Source: an uncultured Aquimarina sp.
GTDB lineage: Bacteria > Bacteroidota > Bacteroidia > Flavobacteriales > Flavobacteriaceae
DNA: 64,000 nt
Assembly (NCBI GenBank): GCA_947498595.1
Contig: CANMKX010000015.1
Location: 1-64,000 of the forward strand
Direction: 5' to 3'
The notes under the pieces were generated by a model. The model made no database searches. It saw nothing but the letters and a program-made list of their open reading frames with translations, and was not told the origin of the DNA. Both the position numbers and the translations under genes were made by a program. Each line of letters opens with the position of its first letter. The stretch's first letter is position 1. Below are positions 27,994-37,962 of this stretch, one piece after another.

Positions 27994-28888
27994 TGCTAAT
28001 CAATTTCTTTATGCGTTTAAAGTCTTCTTCAGAAGCGAAAGGGATAATTAATTTACCACTTCCTCGACTTGAAACCTTTACATCAATTTTTGCACCAAAG
28101 TATTCTGCAAAATCTTGAATTCCATCTTTTATGTATTCAGGAGTACCTGATTTTTTCCCAATTGGAGTTTTAATATCTTCATCAGAGTTTAATGCTCTTA
28201 CCAATGCTTCAGTTTCTCTAACTGATAAAGCATTACTAAGTACTTTTTCATAAATCTCTAATTGAACTTGTGTATCCTCAATATTAATTAAAGCTCTACC
28301 ATGTCCCATTGAGATAAAACCATCTCTAATACCAGTTTGGATAATAGGATCTAATTTTAATAAACGAAGATAATTAGCAATTGTAGATCTTTTTTTACCT
28401 ACACGATCACTTAATTGTTCTTGAGTTAAATTAATTTCGTCGATTAAACGTTGATATGATAAAGCAACTTCTATAGGATCTAAATCTTGACGTTGAATAT
28501 TTTCAACAAGAGCCATTGTTAATGACTCGTTGTCATTAGCAATTCTTATATAAGCTGGAACGGTTTTAAGTCCAATTAATTTTGAAGCTCTAAAACGACG
28601 TTCACCACTTACTAATTGATATTTATTAAAATCAAGTTTACGAACAGTGATTGGCTGGATAACTCCTAATTCTTTAATAGAAGTAGCTAACTGTTGTAGT
28701 GTTTCTTCATTAAAGCTAGTACGAGGCTGAAAAGGATTTACTTCAATACTCTCCAGTTCTAACTCGATAATATTTCCAACAACTTTGTCAGCATTCTTAT
28801 CTTCTGCAGAGTTAATATCATTTTCAGGATCTTTAAGTAATGCAGATAATCCTCTTCCTAATGCTTGCTTTTTAACTGCCTTCGCCAT
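27983..28888 (-). CDS. parB: Chromosome partition protein ParB
   Basis: 301 residues. N-terminal LGRGLSALL, then VNPFQPRTSFNEETLQQLA, the CTPase/arginine motif GERRFRA, ENIQRQDLDPIEVALSYQRL, and a helix-turn-helix (TQEQLSDRVGKKRSTIANYLRLL). ParB loads at parS sites and slides as a CTP clamp. It starts 6 bases after parA. No parS-like TGTTTCACGTGAAACA site was found in this window. Confidence 0.96.
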   Translation of the reverse strand: MAKAVKKQALGRGLSALLKDPENDINSAEDKNADKVVGNIIELELESIEVNPFQPRTSFNEETLQQLATSIKELGVIQPITVRKLDFNKYQLVSGERRFRASKLIGLKTVPAYIRIANDNESLTMALVENIQRQDLDPIEVALSYQRLIDEINLTQEQLSDRVGKKRSTIANYLRLLKLDPIIQTGIRDGFISMGHGRALINIEDTQVQLEIYEKVLSNALSVRETEALVRALNSDEDIKTPIGKKSGTPEYIKDGIQDFAEYFGAKIDVKVSSRGSGKLIIPFASEEDFKRIKKLISSEN

Positions 28889-28894
28889 ATAATA

Positions 28895-29659
28895 TTAACT
28901 ATTTTTTGTTATGATTTCTTGCGCCAAACTTAAGTAATTACTTGCACCTTTACTAGCAGCATCATAATTAATAATACTTTCACCGTAACTAGGGGCTTCA
29001 CTTAAACGAATATTACGTTGTATAATAGTTTTGAAAACCATTTCATTAAAGTGCTTTTGTACTTCTTCAACGACTTGATTAGATAAACGTAATCTAGAAT
29101 CGTACATGGTTAACAATAACCCTTCAATATCTAATTCTTTATTATGTACTTTTTGAACTCCTTTTATGGTGTTCAATAATTTACCTAAACCTTCTAATGC
29201 AAAATACTCGCATTGGATAGGTATTGCTACAGAATTTGCAGCTGTTAAGGCATTTAATGTTAAAAGACCTAATGAAGGAGCACAATCGATTAATATATAA
29301 TCATAATTATTAATAACTTCTTCTAGAGCAGCTTTTAACATATACTCTCTGTTTTTTTTATCAACTAACTCAATCTCGATAGCTACCAAGTCAATATGAG
29401 CTGGAATAATATCTACATTAGGAGATGTTGTAGGTACGATAGCTTCAGATGGAGTAGCGGTATGCTCTAATATCTGATACGTTCCTATTTCTACACTCTC
29501 CACGTCAATCCCTAATCCAGATGTTGCATTTGCCTGGGGATCGGCGTCAATAATTAAAACTTTTTTCTCTAGTACTCCTAGAGAAGCAGCTAAGTTAACA
29601 GAGGTAGTTGTTTTACCAACACCACCCTTTTGATTGGCGATTGCTATTATTTTACCCAT
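28895..29659 (-). CDS. parA: Chromosome partition ATPase ParA (Soj)
   Basis: 254 residues. Deviant Walker A KGGVGKTTTSVNLAA at residues about 11-25, Walker A' ADPQANATSG, and Walker B YILIDCAPSLG. It matches chromosomal ParA/Soj without the long N-terminal DNA-binding extension of plasmid types. It begins the minus-strand cluster that ends with the WbqC gene. Confidence 0.96.
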   Translation of the reverse strand: MGKIIAIANQKGGVGKTTTSVNLAASLGVLEKKVLIIDADPQANATSGLGIDVESVEIGTYQILEHTATPSEAIVPTTSPNVDIIPAHIDLVAIEIELVDKKNREYMLKAALEEVINNYDYILIDCAPSLGLLTLNALTAANSVAIPIQCEYFALEGLGKLLNTIKGVQKVHNKELDIEGLLLTMYDSRLRLSNQVVEEVQKHFNEMVFKTIIQRNIRLSEAPSYGESIINYDAASKGASNYLSLAQEIITKNS

Positions 29660-29741
29660 ATAGGAAGATTTGGATTTAAGAGGTAAAAATACAATTTATT
29701 ATACATTATAAAAATGAAAAGTATTAACAGTTTGTAATTAA

Positions 29742-29773
29742 AAAGAGACTGTATATATAAATACAGTCTCTTT
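29742..29773 (-). terminator. Terminator after the SDR gene
   Basis: Perfect 13-bp stem AAAGAGACTGTAT / ATACAGTCTCTTT. On the minus strand it ends in TTTTT, about 60 bases after the SDR stop codon and upstream of parA. Confidence 0.85.
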
Positions 29774-29836
29774 CCTATGATTTTACTAGCTTAAATAGCT
29801 GTTTCTTTATTAGATATGCTTTGTGTTAAAAGATAA

Positions 29837-30718
29837 TTATTTTGCTTTTTTTGATCGAATCATCATTTCAAGCATGTCCCACATTTGCTCAGGAACCTCT
29901 TCTAATAGGTTAAATTGCCCAGCACCTTTTAGCCATTCTCCTCCATCTAATGTAATTACTTCACCATTAACATAAGCAGCAAAGTCTGAAACTAAATATG
30001 CAGCCATGTTCGCTAATTCTTGGTGATCTCCTACACGTTTTAAAGGAACTTTTTTAGCTAAGTCAAATTTTTCTTTTAAATCACCTGGTAATAATCGATC
30101 CCAAGCACCTTTAGTAGGAAATGGTCCAGGAGCGATTGCATTAAAACGCATTCCATATTTGGCCCATTCTACAGCTAATGATCTAGTCATGGCTAATACT
30201 CCTGCTTTTGCAGTAGCACTAGGGACTACATAAGCAGAACCCGTCCAAGCATAAGTTGTCACAATATTTAATACAGATGTATTTGTTTGTTTGGTATCAA
30301 TCCAATGTTTTCCAAAAGCAAGCGTACAGTTTTTACTTCCTTTTAATACAATATCAATGATAGTATCAAATGCATTAGCAGATAAACGTTCTGTAGGAGA
30401 AATAAAATTACCTGCAGCATTGTTTAATAAAACATCTATAGTTCCAAAAGCTTCAATAGCTTTATCTCTCATCGCTTCTACTTGATCATAATGACGAACG
30501 TCACATTGTAAAGGAAGACAAGTACCTCCAGTTTCTTCTGCTAATTCTTTAGCTGTTTTTTCAAGCTTTTCAAGATTACGAGAAGTAATAGCTACTTTAG
30601 CTCCTAACTCTAGAAAGTATTTAGTCATTGATTTTCCTAATCCACTACCACCACCTGTAACGACTATACTTTTTCCTTCGAGTGCTCCATCACGAAGCAT
30701 TTTATCTTTGTAACTCAT
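29837..30718 (-). CDS. SDR-family oxidoreductase, 2,4-dienoyl-CoA reductase-like
   Basis: 293 residues. NADP-binding TGGGSGLGKSM near 22-32, NNAAGNF near 100 and the PSATAKAGVLAMTRSLAVEWAKYG helix. The residue four before the catalytic Lys is Ser instead of Tyr, which sets it apart from classical YxxxK reductases and fits the 2,4-dienoyl-CoA reductase group. Such enzymes reduce dienoyl-CoA during breakdown of unsaturated fatty acids. Its position next to methylmalonyl-CoA mutase fits acyl-CoA metabolism. Confidence 0.85.
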   Translation of the reverse strand: MSYKDKMLRDGALEGKSIVVTGGGSGLGKSMTKYFLELGAKVAITSRNLEKLEKTAKELAEETGGTCLPLQCDVRHYDQVEAMRDKAIEAFGTIDVLLNNAAGNFISPTERLSANAFDTIIDIVLKGSKNCTLAFGKHWIDTKQTNTSVLNIVTTYAWTGSAYVVPSATAKAGVLAMTRSLAVEWAKYGMRFNAIAPGPFPTKGAWDRLLPGDLKEKFDLAKKVPLKRVGDHQELANMAAYLVSDFAAYVNGEVITLDGGEWLKGAGQFNLLEEVPEQMWDMLEMMIRSKKAK

Positions 30719-30761
30719 GATTCTTTATGTGTTTTAATAGGATAAAGTTACAATAATTTTT

Positions 30762-30787
30762 AAAATACTATGCTTGCATAGTATTTT
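30762..30787 (-). terminator. Terminator after methylmalonyl-CoA mutase large subunit
   Basis: Perfect 12-bp palindrome AAAATACTATGC / GCATAGTATTTT with a two-base centre, beginning directly next to the mutase stop codon and upstream of the SDR start. Confidence 0.65.
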
Positions 30788-32920
30788 TTATTCAAAAGCA
30801 CTTAATAAGATTTCTAAAATTGTAATTGCAGCATCACTAATTTTTGTTCCAGGACCAAAAACAGCAACAGCTCCAGATTCAAATAAAAATTCATAATCAT
30901 CAGGAGGGATAACACCTCCTACAATAACCATGATGTCTTCACGACCGTATTTCTTAAGTTCTTCTATAACTTGAGGAACAAGTGTAGTATGTCCTCCTGC
31001 AAGAGAAGAAACACCTATGATATGTACATCATTTTCAACGGCTTGTTTAGCTGCTTCTGCAGGTGTTTGGAATAAAGGACCTATATCTACGTCAAAACCT
31101 ACATCAGCATAACTAGTTGCTACTACTTTGGCTCCTCTATCATGACCATCTTGCCCCATTTTGGCAATCATAATTCTAGGTCTTCTTCCATCTGCTTCTG
31201 CAAAATTATTAGCTAATTCTCTAGCTTTGGCAAAAGAAGCATCGTTTTTAATTTCTTTGGCGTACACTCCTGTAAATGATTTTATTTCAGCTTTATATCT
31301 TCCAAATATACTTTCTAGTGCATCACTAATTTCCCCTAAAGTTGCTCTTAATCGAGCAGCTTCTACTGCTAATTGTAATAAATTTTGATCGTTAGATTTA
31401 GCACCTTCAGTTAATTGAGCAAGTGCCTTTTTAACAGCTTCATTATCTCTAGACGCTTTTACGTTTTGGAGACCATTTATTTGTTGAGATCGTACTGCTT
31501 GATTGTCAACCTTTAAAGTGCTAATAGCATCTTCTTGTTCTAATTTATATTTATTGACACCAATAATAATATCTTGTTCGCTATCAATTCGAGCTTGTTT
31601 TCTTGCAGCAGCTTCTTCAATTCGCATTTTTGGTATTCCTGCTTCAATAGCTTTGGTCATACCTCCTAAGTTTTCTACCTCTTCTATAAGTTTCCAAGCT
31701 TTATCAGCGATTTCATGAGTTAACTTTTCTACATAATAGCTACCAGCCCATGGATCAACGGTTTTGGTTATATAAGTTTCTTCTTGTAAAAATATTTGAG
31801 TATTTCTAGCAATCCTAGCAGAGAAGTCTGTAGGGAGTGCTATTGCTTCATCCAATGCATTGGTGTGCAAACTTTGAGTTCCTCCAAAAGCAGCTGCACT
31901 TGCTTCTATACATGTACGTGCTACATTATTAAAAGGATCTTGTGCGGTAAGACTCCAACCACTTGTTTGGCAATGCGTACGAAGCATTAATGATTTTGGA
32001 TTTTTAGGATTGAATTGCTTGATTAATTTTGCCCATAACATACGAGCAGCTCTCATTTTAGCAATTTCAGTAAAATGATTCATTCCAATAGCCCAAAAGA
32101 AAGATAGACGAGGAGCAAATGCATCTACATCCATTCCGGATTCAATTCCTTTGCGTATATATTCCAATCCATCAGCAAGCGTATATGCAAGTTCTATATC
32201 ACAAGTAGCTCCAGCTTCTTGCATATGATATCCTGAAATACTTATAGGATTAAAACGAGGCATGTTTTGCGAACAATAACTAAAGATGTCACTAATAATT
32301 CGCATTGATGGAGTAGGAGGGTAGATATATGTATTACGAACCATGAATTCTTTTAGAATATCATTTTGTATGGTTCCTGCTAATAAATTTTTATCAACTC
32401 CTTGTTCTTCGGCTGCAACAATATAAAATGCCATGATTGGTAGTACTGCTCCATTCATCGTCATCGATACCGACATTTTATCTAGAGGAATCTGATCAAA
32501 AAGAACTTTCATGTCCTCTACAGTATCAATTGCTACTCCAGCCATCCCTACATCTCCAAAAACACGTTCGTGATCGCTATCATAACCTCTATGAGTAGCA
32601 AGGTCAAATGCAACTGATAATCCTTTTTGACCCGCAGCTAAATTTCTTCTATAAAAAGCATTACTTTCTTCTGCAGTCGAAAATCCAGCATATTGACGAA
32701 TTGTCCAAGGCCTACGAACATACATTGTCGAATATGGCCCTCTTAAATATGGTGGGATTCCAGAGGCGTAATCTAAATGTTGTACTCCATCAACATCCTC
32801 TTTATTATATGTTGATGAGATGGAAATGCCTTCTGGACTTTCAAAAGTAGTTGTTGTCTTTTTTATTGGAGCGTTTACTACTTTTTTTAACTGTATATTT
32901 TGAAGATTTCTTCTTGTCAT
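30788..32920 (-). CDS. scpA: Methylmalonyl-CoA mutase large subunit
   Basis: 710 residues. The N-terminal TIM-barrel catalytic domain shows [21 protein letters not shown] and [17 protein letters not shown]. The C-terminal cobalamin domain has [14 protein letters not shown], where the His is the lower cobalt ligand (DxHxxG). It converts methylmalonyl-CoA and succinyl-CoA, linking propionate to the TCA cycle. The small-subunit gene is upstream, with a 215-residue secreted protein between them. It has its own likely promoter at 32952-32983. Confidence 0.96.
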   Translation of the reverse strand: MTRRNLQNIQLKKVVNAPIKKTTTTFESPEGISISSTYNKEDVDGVQHLDYASGIPPYLRGPYSTMYVRRPWTIRQYAGFSTAEESNAFYRRNLAAGQKGLSVAFDLATHRGYDSDHERVFGDVGMAGVAIDTVEDMKVLFDQIPLDKMSVSMTMNGAVLPIMAFYIVAAEEQGVDKNLLAGTIQNDILKEFMVRNTYIYPPTPSMRIISDIFSYCSQNMPRFNPISISGYHMQEAGATCDIELAYTLADGLEYIRKGIESGMDVDAFAPRLSFFWAIGMNHFTEIAKMRAARMLWAKLIKQFNPKNPKSLMLRTHCQTSGWSLTAQDPFNNVARTCIEASAAAFGGTQSLHTNALDEAIALPTDFSARIARNTQIFLQEETYITKTVDPWAGSYYVEKLTHEIADKAWKLIEEVENLGGMTKAIEAGIPKMRIEEAAARKQARIDSEQDIIIGVNKYKLEQEDAISTLKVDNQAVRSQQINGLQNVKASRDNEAVKKALAQLTEGAKSNDQNLLQLAVEAARLRATLGEISDALESIFGRYKAEIKSFTGVYAKEIKNDASFAKARELANNFAEADGRRPRIMIAKMGQDGHDRGAKVVATSYADVGFDVDIGPLFQTPAEAAKQAVENDVHIIGVSSLAGGHTTLVPQVIEELKKYGREDIMVIVGGVIPPDDYEFLFESGAVAVFGPGTKISDAAITILEILLSAFE

Positions 32921-32951
32921 TGTTAGAATTTGGATCGTTCTATCTAATGAC

Positions 32952-32983
32952 CAAAGTTAGCTTTTTAAATTGATTACTCAAAA
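32952..32983 (-). promoter_or_regulatory. Bacteroidota-type promoter TTTTG-N19-TAACTTTG upstream of the mutase large subunit
   Basis: On the minus strand, TTTTG at 32983-32979 is followed by exactly 19 bases and TAACTTTG at 32959-32952. Both boxes match the Bacteroidota consensus. The ATG lies 31 bases downstream. The -33 box overlaps the stop region of the preceding gene. Confidence 0.6.
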
Positions 32984-33625
32984 AGCACTTTCAATAATCA
33001 ATAAAATTGAATAATAGATATCAAAAGCAATGTAAGCTTTAATTTCTTCGGTATAAAATTCTTCATCCGAAGTAATATTTTTTAAACGACTAGCAATGAT
33101 AGAAGGACTTATATTGGCATCTATCTGTAGATCTATTATGCATTGTTTAAAAATATCATTATTGCTATGATTTTTTAAACATTGGATAAAGTCACCTTTA
33201 TAATTAAATGTTAAAACTTCTTGGTCGGTTGTAGCATTGATAGCATTGCTTTGGATATCAACACTTTGGTTTTCGTATACACTTAGAGGAAGCCACAACG
33301 AATTGGAGTCTTTTATTTTTTGCTTAAAAGATCTAGCCATTTCTATAGAATTGTCTGATGGAAATTTACGTAAATCAAGAGATAGACTGGCTACTTCCTT
33401 TAAAAACGAGCGATACAAATTAGGAGTGCATTTTTCTGCTTCATAATATGTAATGAGATCGTTTTCAAAAGATTGAAAAGCTTGTTGAGCAAGTTCTCTT
33501 TGTGGAATATCCAAGCATTCGACTGTTTGTGAGTTAATTTGACTATAAGTAACACTACAGAACAATAGGATAACAAAAAGAGATGCTATTTTTTTGATAT
33601 AGCAAAATGAGGGCAAAAATTTCAC
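32978..33625 (-). CDS. Secreted protein of unknown function
   Basis: 215 residues with a signal peptide (KKIASLFVILLFCSVTYSQ). The mature part is mainly helical and has four Cys residues (ECLDIP, EKCTPN, IQCLKN, KQCIID) spaced so that two disulfides are possible. I do not recognise the family. It sits between the two mutase subunit genes on the same strand, an odd position for an exported protein. Confidence 0.65.
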   Translation of the reverse strand: MKFLPSFCYIKKIASLFVILLFCSVTYSQINSQTVECLDIPQRELAQQAFQSFENDLITYYEAEKCTPNLYRSFLKEVASLSLDLRKFPSDNSIEMARSFKQKIKDSNSLWLPLSVYENQSVDIQSNAINATTDQEVLTFNYKGDFIQCLKNHSNNDIFKQCIIDLQIDANISPSIIASRLKNITSDEEFYTEEIKAYIAFDIYYSILLIIESAF

Positions 33626-33693
33626 CTGATGTTTCTTAAATTAGGGGTTAAGGAATCATTTTCCTTGTATAAAAATATCTAACTATTTTAAAA

Positions 33694-35064
33694 TTACAAA
33701 TTTTTTGTTAATTTTTTTTCCAATTCCTCTGATAATCTTCTTTTTACAATAGGAGAAAGAGTAGTTAAACGCTCTCTTTTTTCTGTAAATGGAGCCTTTT
33801 GAAACTTTGGTATTTGTTCTTCGGTATTACGGTATTTATTGGTTCCAGTAAGCGTTATTTGTTCGTTATTAAACAAATCTTGCTCTTTTTGAGCGTTTTC
33901 TTTTAACTTACGTTGAATAATACCTTCTTTTAATTGATGTAAGAAACCACCTCCTTGTTCTATACTTTTAAATAAATCCATTGCTTTTTCTGCAAATTGG
34001 GAAGTTAGATTTTCTATATAATATGCTCCATCTGCTGCATTGTCTACCATTTCAAAACTACTTTCGTTTTTTAATACGAGTAATTGATTAATAGCAATTC
34101 TATTTCCAAAATCATTTGGAGTACTATAAATAGTATCATAAGGTAGATTGTATACACTATCTGCTCCTCCTAAAATAGCACTCATACATTCTGTAGTTGT
34201 ACGTAACATATTAACATTATAATCAAGTACTGTTTTATTTCTATGAGAAGGAAAGGCAATGATATGACAATGTTCAGGTAATTTGTATTCTGCTGATAAA
34301 GAAGCCCATAATAGACGTGTGGCTCTCAATTTTGCGATTTCAAAAAAGTAATTACCTCCTACAGCTACTTTAAAAACTATCGGAAGGTTTTTTATAATCG
34401 AATTTTTTTGATTATCAAAATGATTTAGATATTCGTTTGCGTGTGCTAAACTATATGCCAATTGTTGTACAATTGAAGCTCCTGCATTTTGATATAGACT
34501 CAAATCGACACTGATAATACTTTTGAAATTAGTGTATTGTGTTACAGTGTCTAAAATTTTATGATCAACGTTACTATCTTCATACCAATTACCTTCTTGT
34601 GCTAAATTACCAATGATATCGTGTAAAAGATAGATATCGTAATTTTTTAAAGTCCATTGATATAGGTTTTTAGCAAAATCTTTGGAAACAAATTGAGTTT
34701 CAATATAGAGTTTGGTATCTATAGAAATACCATTGAATAATTCTTCAAGATTTGTATCATCAAAAGGGATCAAAAAGAAAAGACTTTCTGCTCCTTCTTT
34801 GATAGCTCTTAAAGCTAATTTGTTTGCGTTTTCGACAGTATCAACTACGATATGTTGTCCAATATTCCATTGAGAAGGCATTGCAATTTGTGATGTAGTA
34901 TCTGCAATATCATCATTATTATAAAATGGTTTGATATTGATTCCTTCGTGGGATTTATGGATTAAGGTATCATTATAATCAGCTCCTTTAAGATCTACCT
35001 GGATTTTTTGTTTCCATTGCTTGGTAGAAACAGCATCAAACATGTCAAATAGTTGCTTTGTCAT
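33694..35064 (-). CDS. Methylmalonyl-CoA mutase small subunit
   Basis: 456 residues, matching the non-catalytic small subunit of the heterodimeric enzyme. It has FDAVSTKQWKQKIQVDLKG at the start and barrel-like segments (YFFEIAKLRATRLLWASLSAEY, NMLRTTTECMSAILGGADSVYNLPYD) similar to the large subunit. No DxHxxG cobalamin domain is present, as expected. It starts 5 bases after the FtsB-like gene and is probably transcribed with udk. Confidence 0.93.
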   Translation of the reverse strand: MTKQLFDMFDAVSTKQWKQKIQVDLKGADYNDTLIHKSHEGINIKPFYNNDDIADTTSQIAMPSQWNIGQHIVVDTVENANKLALRAIKEGAESLFFLIPFDDTNLEELFNGISIDTKLYIETQFVSKDFAKNLYQWTLKNYDIYLLHDIIGNLAQEGNWYEDSNVDHKILDTVTQYTNFKSIISVDLSLYQNAGASIVQQLAYSLAHANEYLNHFDNQKNSIIKNLPIVFKVAVGGNYFFEIAKLRATRLLWASLSAEYKLPEHCHIIAFPSHRNKTVLDYNVNMLRTTTECMSAILGGADSVYNLPYDTIYSTPNDFGNRIAINQLLVLKNESSFEMVDNAADGAYYIENLTSQFAEKAMDLFKSIEQGGGFLHQLKEGIIQRKLKENAQKEQDLFNNEQITLTGTNKYRNTEEQIPKFQKAPFTEKRERLTTLSPIVKRRLSEELEKKLTKNL

Positions 35065-35069
35065 TGTAC

Positions 35070-35420
35070 TTATTTTTTAGGAATACTATCTACAAACTCT
35101 ATGATATAAATCTCTTCACCATCTTTTTTCATAAAGTATTCTTCACGAGCAAATTTCTCTAATTCATTACTGTCTTTCAGTCGCTTAATTGCTTGTTGAT
35201 CTTTGTATATCTCTTTTTGATAGTATTTTTTATTATCTTTTAATTCTTCTATTTCATAATCCAACTCATTATGGATAAGCCATGAGTTGGTATCAATAAA
35301 CAGCATCCAAATAATAAAACCAATGATTATAAGGAGATATTTATTAAACAAAAACGAAGCTGCCATAAATAGCGCAGGAATTTGTTTTATGATATGTGAA
35401 AACCTTTTTAATTTTTTCAA
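35070..35420 (-). CDS. FtsB/DivIC-like septum formation initiator protein
   Basis: 116 residues: short cytoplasmic N-terminus, one membrane helix (YLLIIIGFIIWMLFID), then a coiled coil (DYEIEELKDNKKYYQKEIYKDQQAIKRL) and FAREEYFMKKDGEEIY, the classical FtsB/DivIC end motif. Such proteins connect FtsL and FtsQ in the divisome. It lies between uridine kinase and the mutase small subunit, an order common in flavobacteria. Confidence 0.88.
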   Translation of the reverse strand: MKKLKRFSHIIKQIPALFMAASFLFNKYLLIIIGFIIWMLFIDTNSWLIHNELDYEIEELKDNKKYYQKEIYKDQQAIKRLKDSNELEKFAREEYFMKKDGEEIYIIEFVDSIPKK

Positions 35421-35459
35421 AGTGAGAAAGGTACTTTATGTGATGCTAAAGATACGAAA

Positions 35460-36068
35460 CTAATCTAAGCGTTCTTTAATTATTGTTCTAACAATATCTA
35501 CGGCTACGTTATTATAATTATTATTTGGAATAATTAAATCTGCGTATTCTTTTGTTGGGTCTATAAATTGTTGGTGCATTGGTTTTAAGGTAGTTTGGTA
35601 ACGTTCTAAAACTTCTTGCATATCACGACCACGCTCTGCAATATCTCTTTTTAATCTACGGATCAAACGTTCATCACTATCTGCATGTACATAGATTTTA
35701 ATATCTAGCATTTCTCTAATATGTGGATTGGTAAGAATTAATATTCCTTCCACGATAATTACTTTACTAGGAGATGTAGGTACTGTTTCTTTTGTTCGAT
35801 TGTGTTCTACAAAAGAGTAAACAGGTTGTTCTATTGTTTTTCCTTCTTTTAAAGCTTTTAAGTGCGTGCACAATAACTCAAAATCGATAGACTGTGGGTG
35901 ATCAAAATTGATCTTCACACGTTCGTCATACGATAGGTGGCTCGTATCTTTATAATACGAATCTTGAGAAATTACACATACTTCATTTTCAGGTAGTTCA
36001 TTGATAATATGATTTACCACAGTCGTTTTTCCGCAGCCAGTTCCACCAGCAATACCGATAATAAGCAT
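35460..36068 (-). CDS. udk: Uridine kinase
   Basis: 202 residues. P-loop GGTGCGKTTV near 8-17, then SQDSYYKDTSHLSYDERVKINFDHPQSID and the RRLKRDIAERGRD lid. It phosphorylates uridine and cytidine in pyrimidine salvage. A TAAATTTG -7-like box lies at 36093-36086 on the minus strand, 17 bases before the ATG, but no -33 box is seen. Confidence 0.95.
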   Translation of the reverse strand: MLIIGIAGGTGCGKTTVVNHIINELPENEVCVISQDSYYKDTSHLSYDERVKINFDHPQSIDFELLCTHLKALKEGKTIEQPVYSFVEHNRTKETVPTSPSKVIIVEGILILTNPHIREMLDIKIYVHADSDERLIRRLKRDIAERGRDMQEVLERYQTTLKPMHQQFIDPTKEYADLIIPNNNYNNVAVDIVRTIIKERLD

Positions 36069-36124
36069 CCTAATAAGTTTTTGCGCAAATTTAAGGATTG
36101 CTTTCTAATAAAAAAGAAAATTAT

Positions 36125-37201
36125 TTAAGATGGGGTGAAGATAACACCTGAAGAGGAGTTTTTTTTAGCCCCAGTAACTGATTTTAAGCAATTTACTTCG
36201 TTTTTATCTTTTAGTAATCCCATAAAAGCAAAAATTAAAGCCTCTTTAAAATCAATGAGTTGCGTATCGGGTATTATCACTTTGCAAAATAGAATGAGAT
36301 ATGATTGTAGTATTTCAACCAGAAAATCATTTTTTGCACCTCCTCCTGTAATCAATAGCGTATGTTGTGTTTTTGATGTATGTTTTTGCAATGTATTGGT
36401 TATTTGTTGTGCTATATGATGTACTACAGTGTGCAGTAGGTTGGGAATACTATCTTTGGTATTTGATAGTATGGGTAACATTTGATCTACAAACCATTCG
36501 TAACCTAATGATTTTGGGTATGTTTCTTGGTAATAATTTAACTTATTAAGTTGAGAAAACACCTCAGTATTGAGTGTTCCTTGTCGGGCGATAGCTCCAT
36601 TTGCATCATAGGAGATATCTATCTGTTTGCATAAATAATTAAGAGGCATATTTGCAGGAGAAATGTCATAAGCGATTCTTTCAGTTCTTTTTTGGAAAGA
36701 AAAATTACTAAACCCACCTAGATTTAAACAAAAGTCATATGACGGAAATAATAATTGATCTCCTATAGGTACCAATGGAGCACCTTGACCACCAAGCGCA
36801 ACATCGTTTGTTCTAAAATCACAAATAACTTTATGCTGCGCTGCATTTGCTAAATGTTGTCCGGATCCTATTTGATATGTCAAGCCTATTTCTGGTTGAT
36901 GAAAAACAGTGTGACCATGACTAGCAATAAAATCGACACTTAACTGATGTTTTTGTATAAAGAGACTAGTTTGTTCTCCTAACCACGTACCAAATTCGTT
37001 ATGAAATGCCAATAAAGCTGCGGGAGCTAATTTTACTGTGTTTTTTAAACGTTTTTGAAAATCAGTAGTATATGTAATACTATGGGTTTGTTTTATGATA
37101 TACTTCCATTGATTTTTTTCTTGATAAAAATGACAATAAGCAAGATCAAGACCATCTAGAGACGTTCCAGACATTAATCCAATTATTTTATAGACACGCA
37201 T
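36125..37201 (-). CDS. anmK: Anhydro-N-acetylmuramic acid kinase
   Basis: 358 residues. The family motif GLMSGTSLDGLDLA is at residues 8-21, with FRTNDVALGGQGAPLVPIGD in the middle and LLITGGGAKNDFL near the end. AnmK converts 1,6-anhydro-MurNAc from recycled cell wall to MurNAc-6-phosphate. The gene is on its own between udk and a 220-base non-coding stretch. Length and motifs are complete. Confidence 0.95.
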   Translation of the reverse strand: MRVYKIIGLMSGTSLDGLDLAYCHFYQEKNQWKYIIKQTHSITYTTDFQKRLKNTVKLAPAALLAFHNEFGTWLGEQTSLFIQKHQLSVDFIASHGHTVFHQPEIGLTYQIGSGQHLANAAQHKVICDFRTNDVALGGQGAPLVPIGDQLLFPSYDFCLNLGGFSNFSFQKRTERIAYDISPANMPLNYLCKQIDISYDANGAIARQGTLNTEVFSQLNKLNYYQETYPKSLGYEWFVDQMLPILSNTKDSIPNLLHTVVHHIAQQITNTLQKHTSKTQHTLLITGGGAKNDFLVEILQSYLILFCKVIIPDTQLIDFKEALIFAFMGLLKDKNEVNCLKSVTGAKKNSSSGVIFTPS

Positions 37202-37423
37202 AGATCGATGATTTAGATAGAAGCTAAAATATTAAGAAGTTTCTTATCTACCATCATGATTACGATTTTTGTATGAGGTTTTAGTGTCCTTGAAAAAATG
37301 GACTAAAGAAATTTCGATGTGTTTTTGAAGGGAAGACTTATAGAATTAGGTGTAAAAAAGGAAATCATATCTGTTTTGACAAAAAATATAGGATAGTTTC
37401 ATTATTATCACCTATAAATATGT

Positions 37424-37463
37424 AGTACCCTGTAATTCGAGAATACTAGAATTACAGGGTACT
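37424..37463 (-). terminator. Stem-loop terminator after cytochrome c gene
   Basis: Perfect 15-bp stem AGTACCCTGTAATTC / GAATTACAGGGTACT with a ten-base loop, starting 6 bases past the stop codon. The following T-run is weak. Confidence 0.7.
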
Positions 37464-37469
37464 ATAAAA

Positions 37470-37910
37470 TTATTTTTTGATAGCGGCAACTTCTTCAGGA
37501 GTAACTATCTTTTTTTGAGTATTTCCCCAGTGATTCATAATATAATTCATAACGTCGGCAATTTCTTCATCTTCTAATCCTAGAGAAGTCATGACATTGT
37601 TATAACTTTTTCCATTTACTTGAATAGTGCCTTTCAATCCGTATTTGATAGCATGAATACTTTCGGTACGTTTTTGGGCTAACCAATCAGATTTTGCTAA
37701 TGGAGGAAATGAATTAGGAACTCCTTCTCCAGCAGCTAAATGGCATTGCATACAAAAATCAACATAAATTTCTTCTCCTCGAATCATACTTTCTTTAAGA
37801 GAATCTTGTTGTACAGGAATTTTGATGTAAGTATTTTGTGTGGTATTAGCAGTATAACTAGTAATACCTATAAATACGGTAGCGATGATAAGGAGTTTTA
37901 ATAATTTCAT
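37470..37910 (-). CDS. Periplasmic c-type cytochrome
   Basis: 146 residues with a signal (LLIIATVFIGITSYTA). One heme-binding motif CMQCH near residue 58, and the axial Met in NNVMTSLG. Length and layout fit a small class I cytochrome c. It follows the PQQ-type sugar dehydrogenase gene by 52 bases, so it may receive electrons from that enzyme. Confidence 0.92.
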   Translation of the reverse strand: MKLLKLLIIATVFIGITSYTANTTQNTYIKIPVQQDSLKESMIRGEEIYVDFCMQCHLAAGEGVPNSFPPLAKSDWLAQKRTESIHAIKYGLKGTIQVNGKSYNNVMTSLGLEDEEIADVMNYIMNHWGNTQKKIVTPEEVAAIKK

Positions 37911-37962
37911 AATAAATATTTTCTAAGGTATTTATTGATACAAATACCATGTGTCTTGCAAT

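Noticed and set aside
27983-29659. parS site or replication origin near parAB
   Set aside because: No TGTTTCACGTGAAACA-like palindrome, no DnaA-box cluster and no dnaA gene could be seen.
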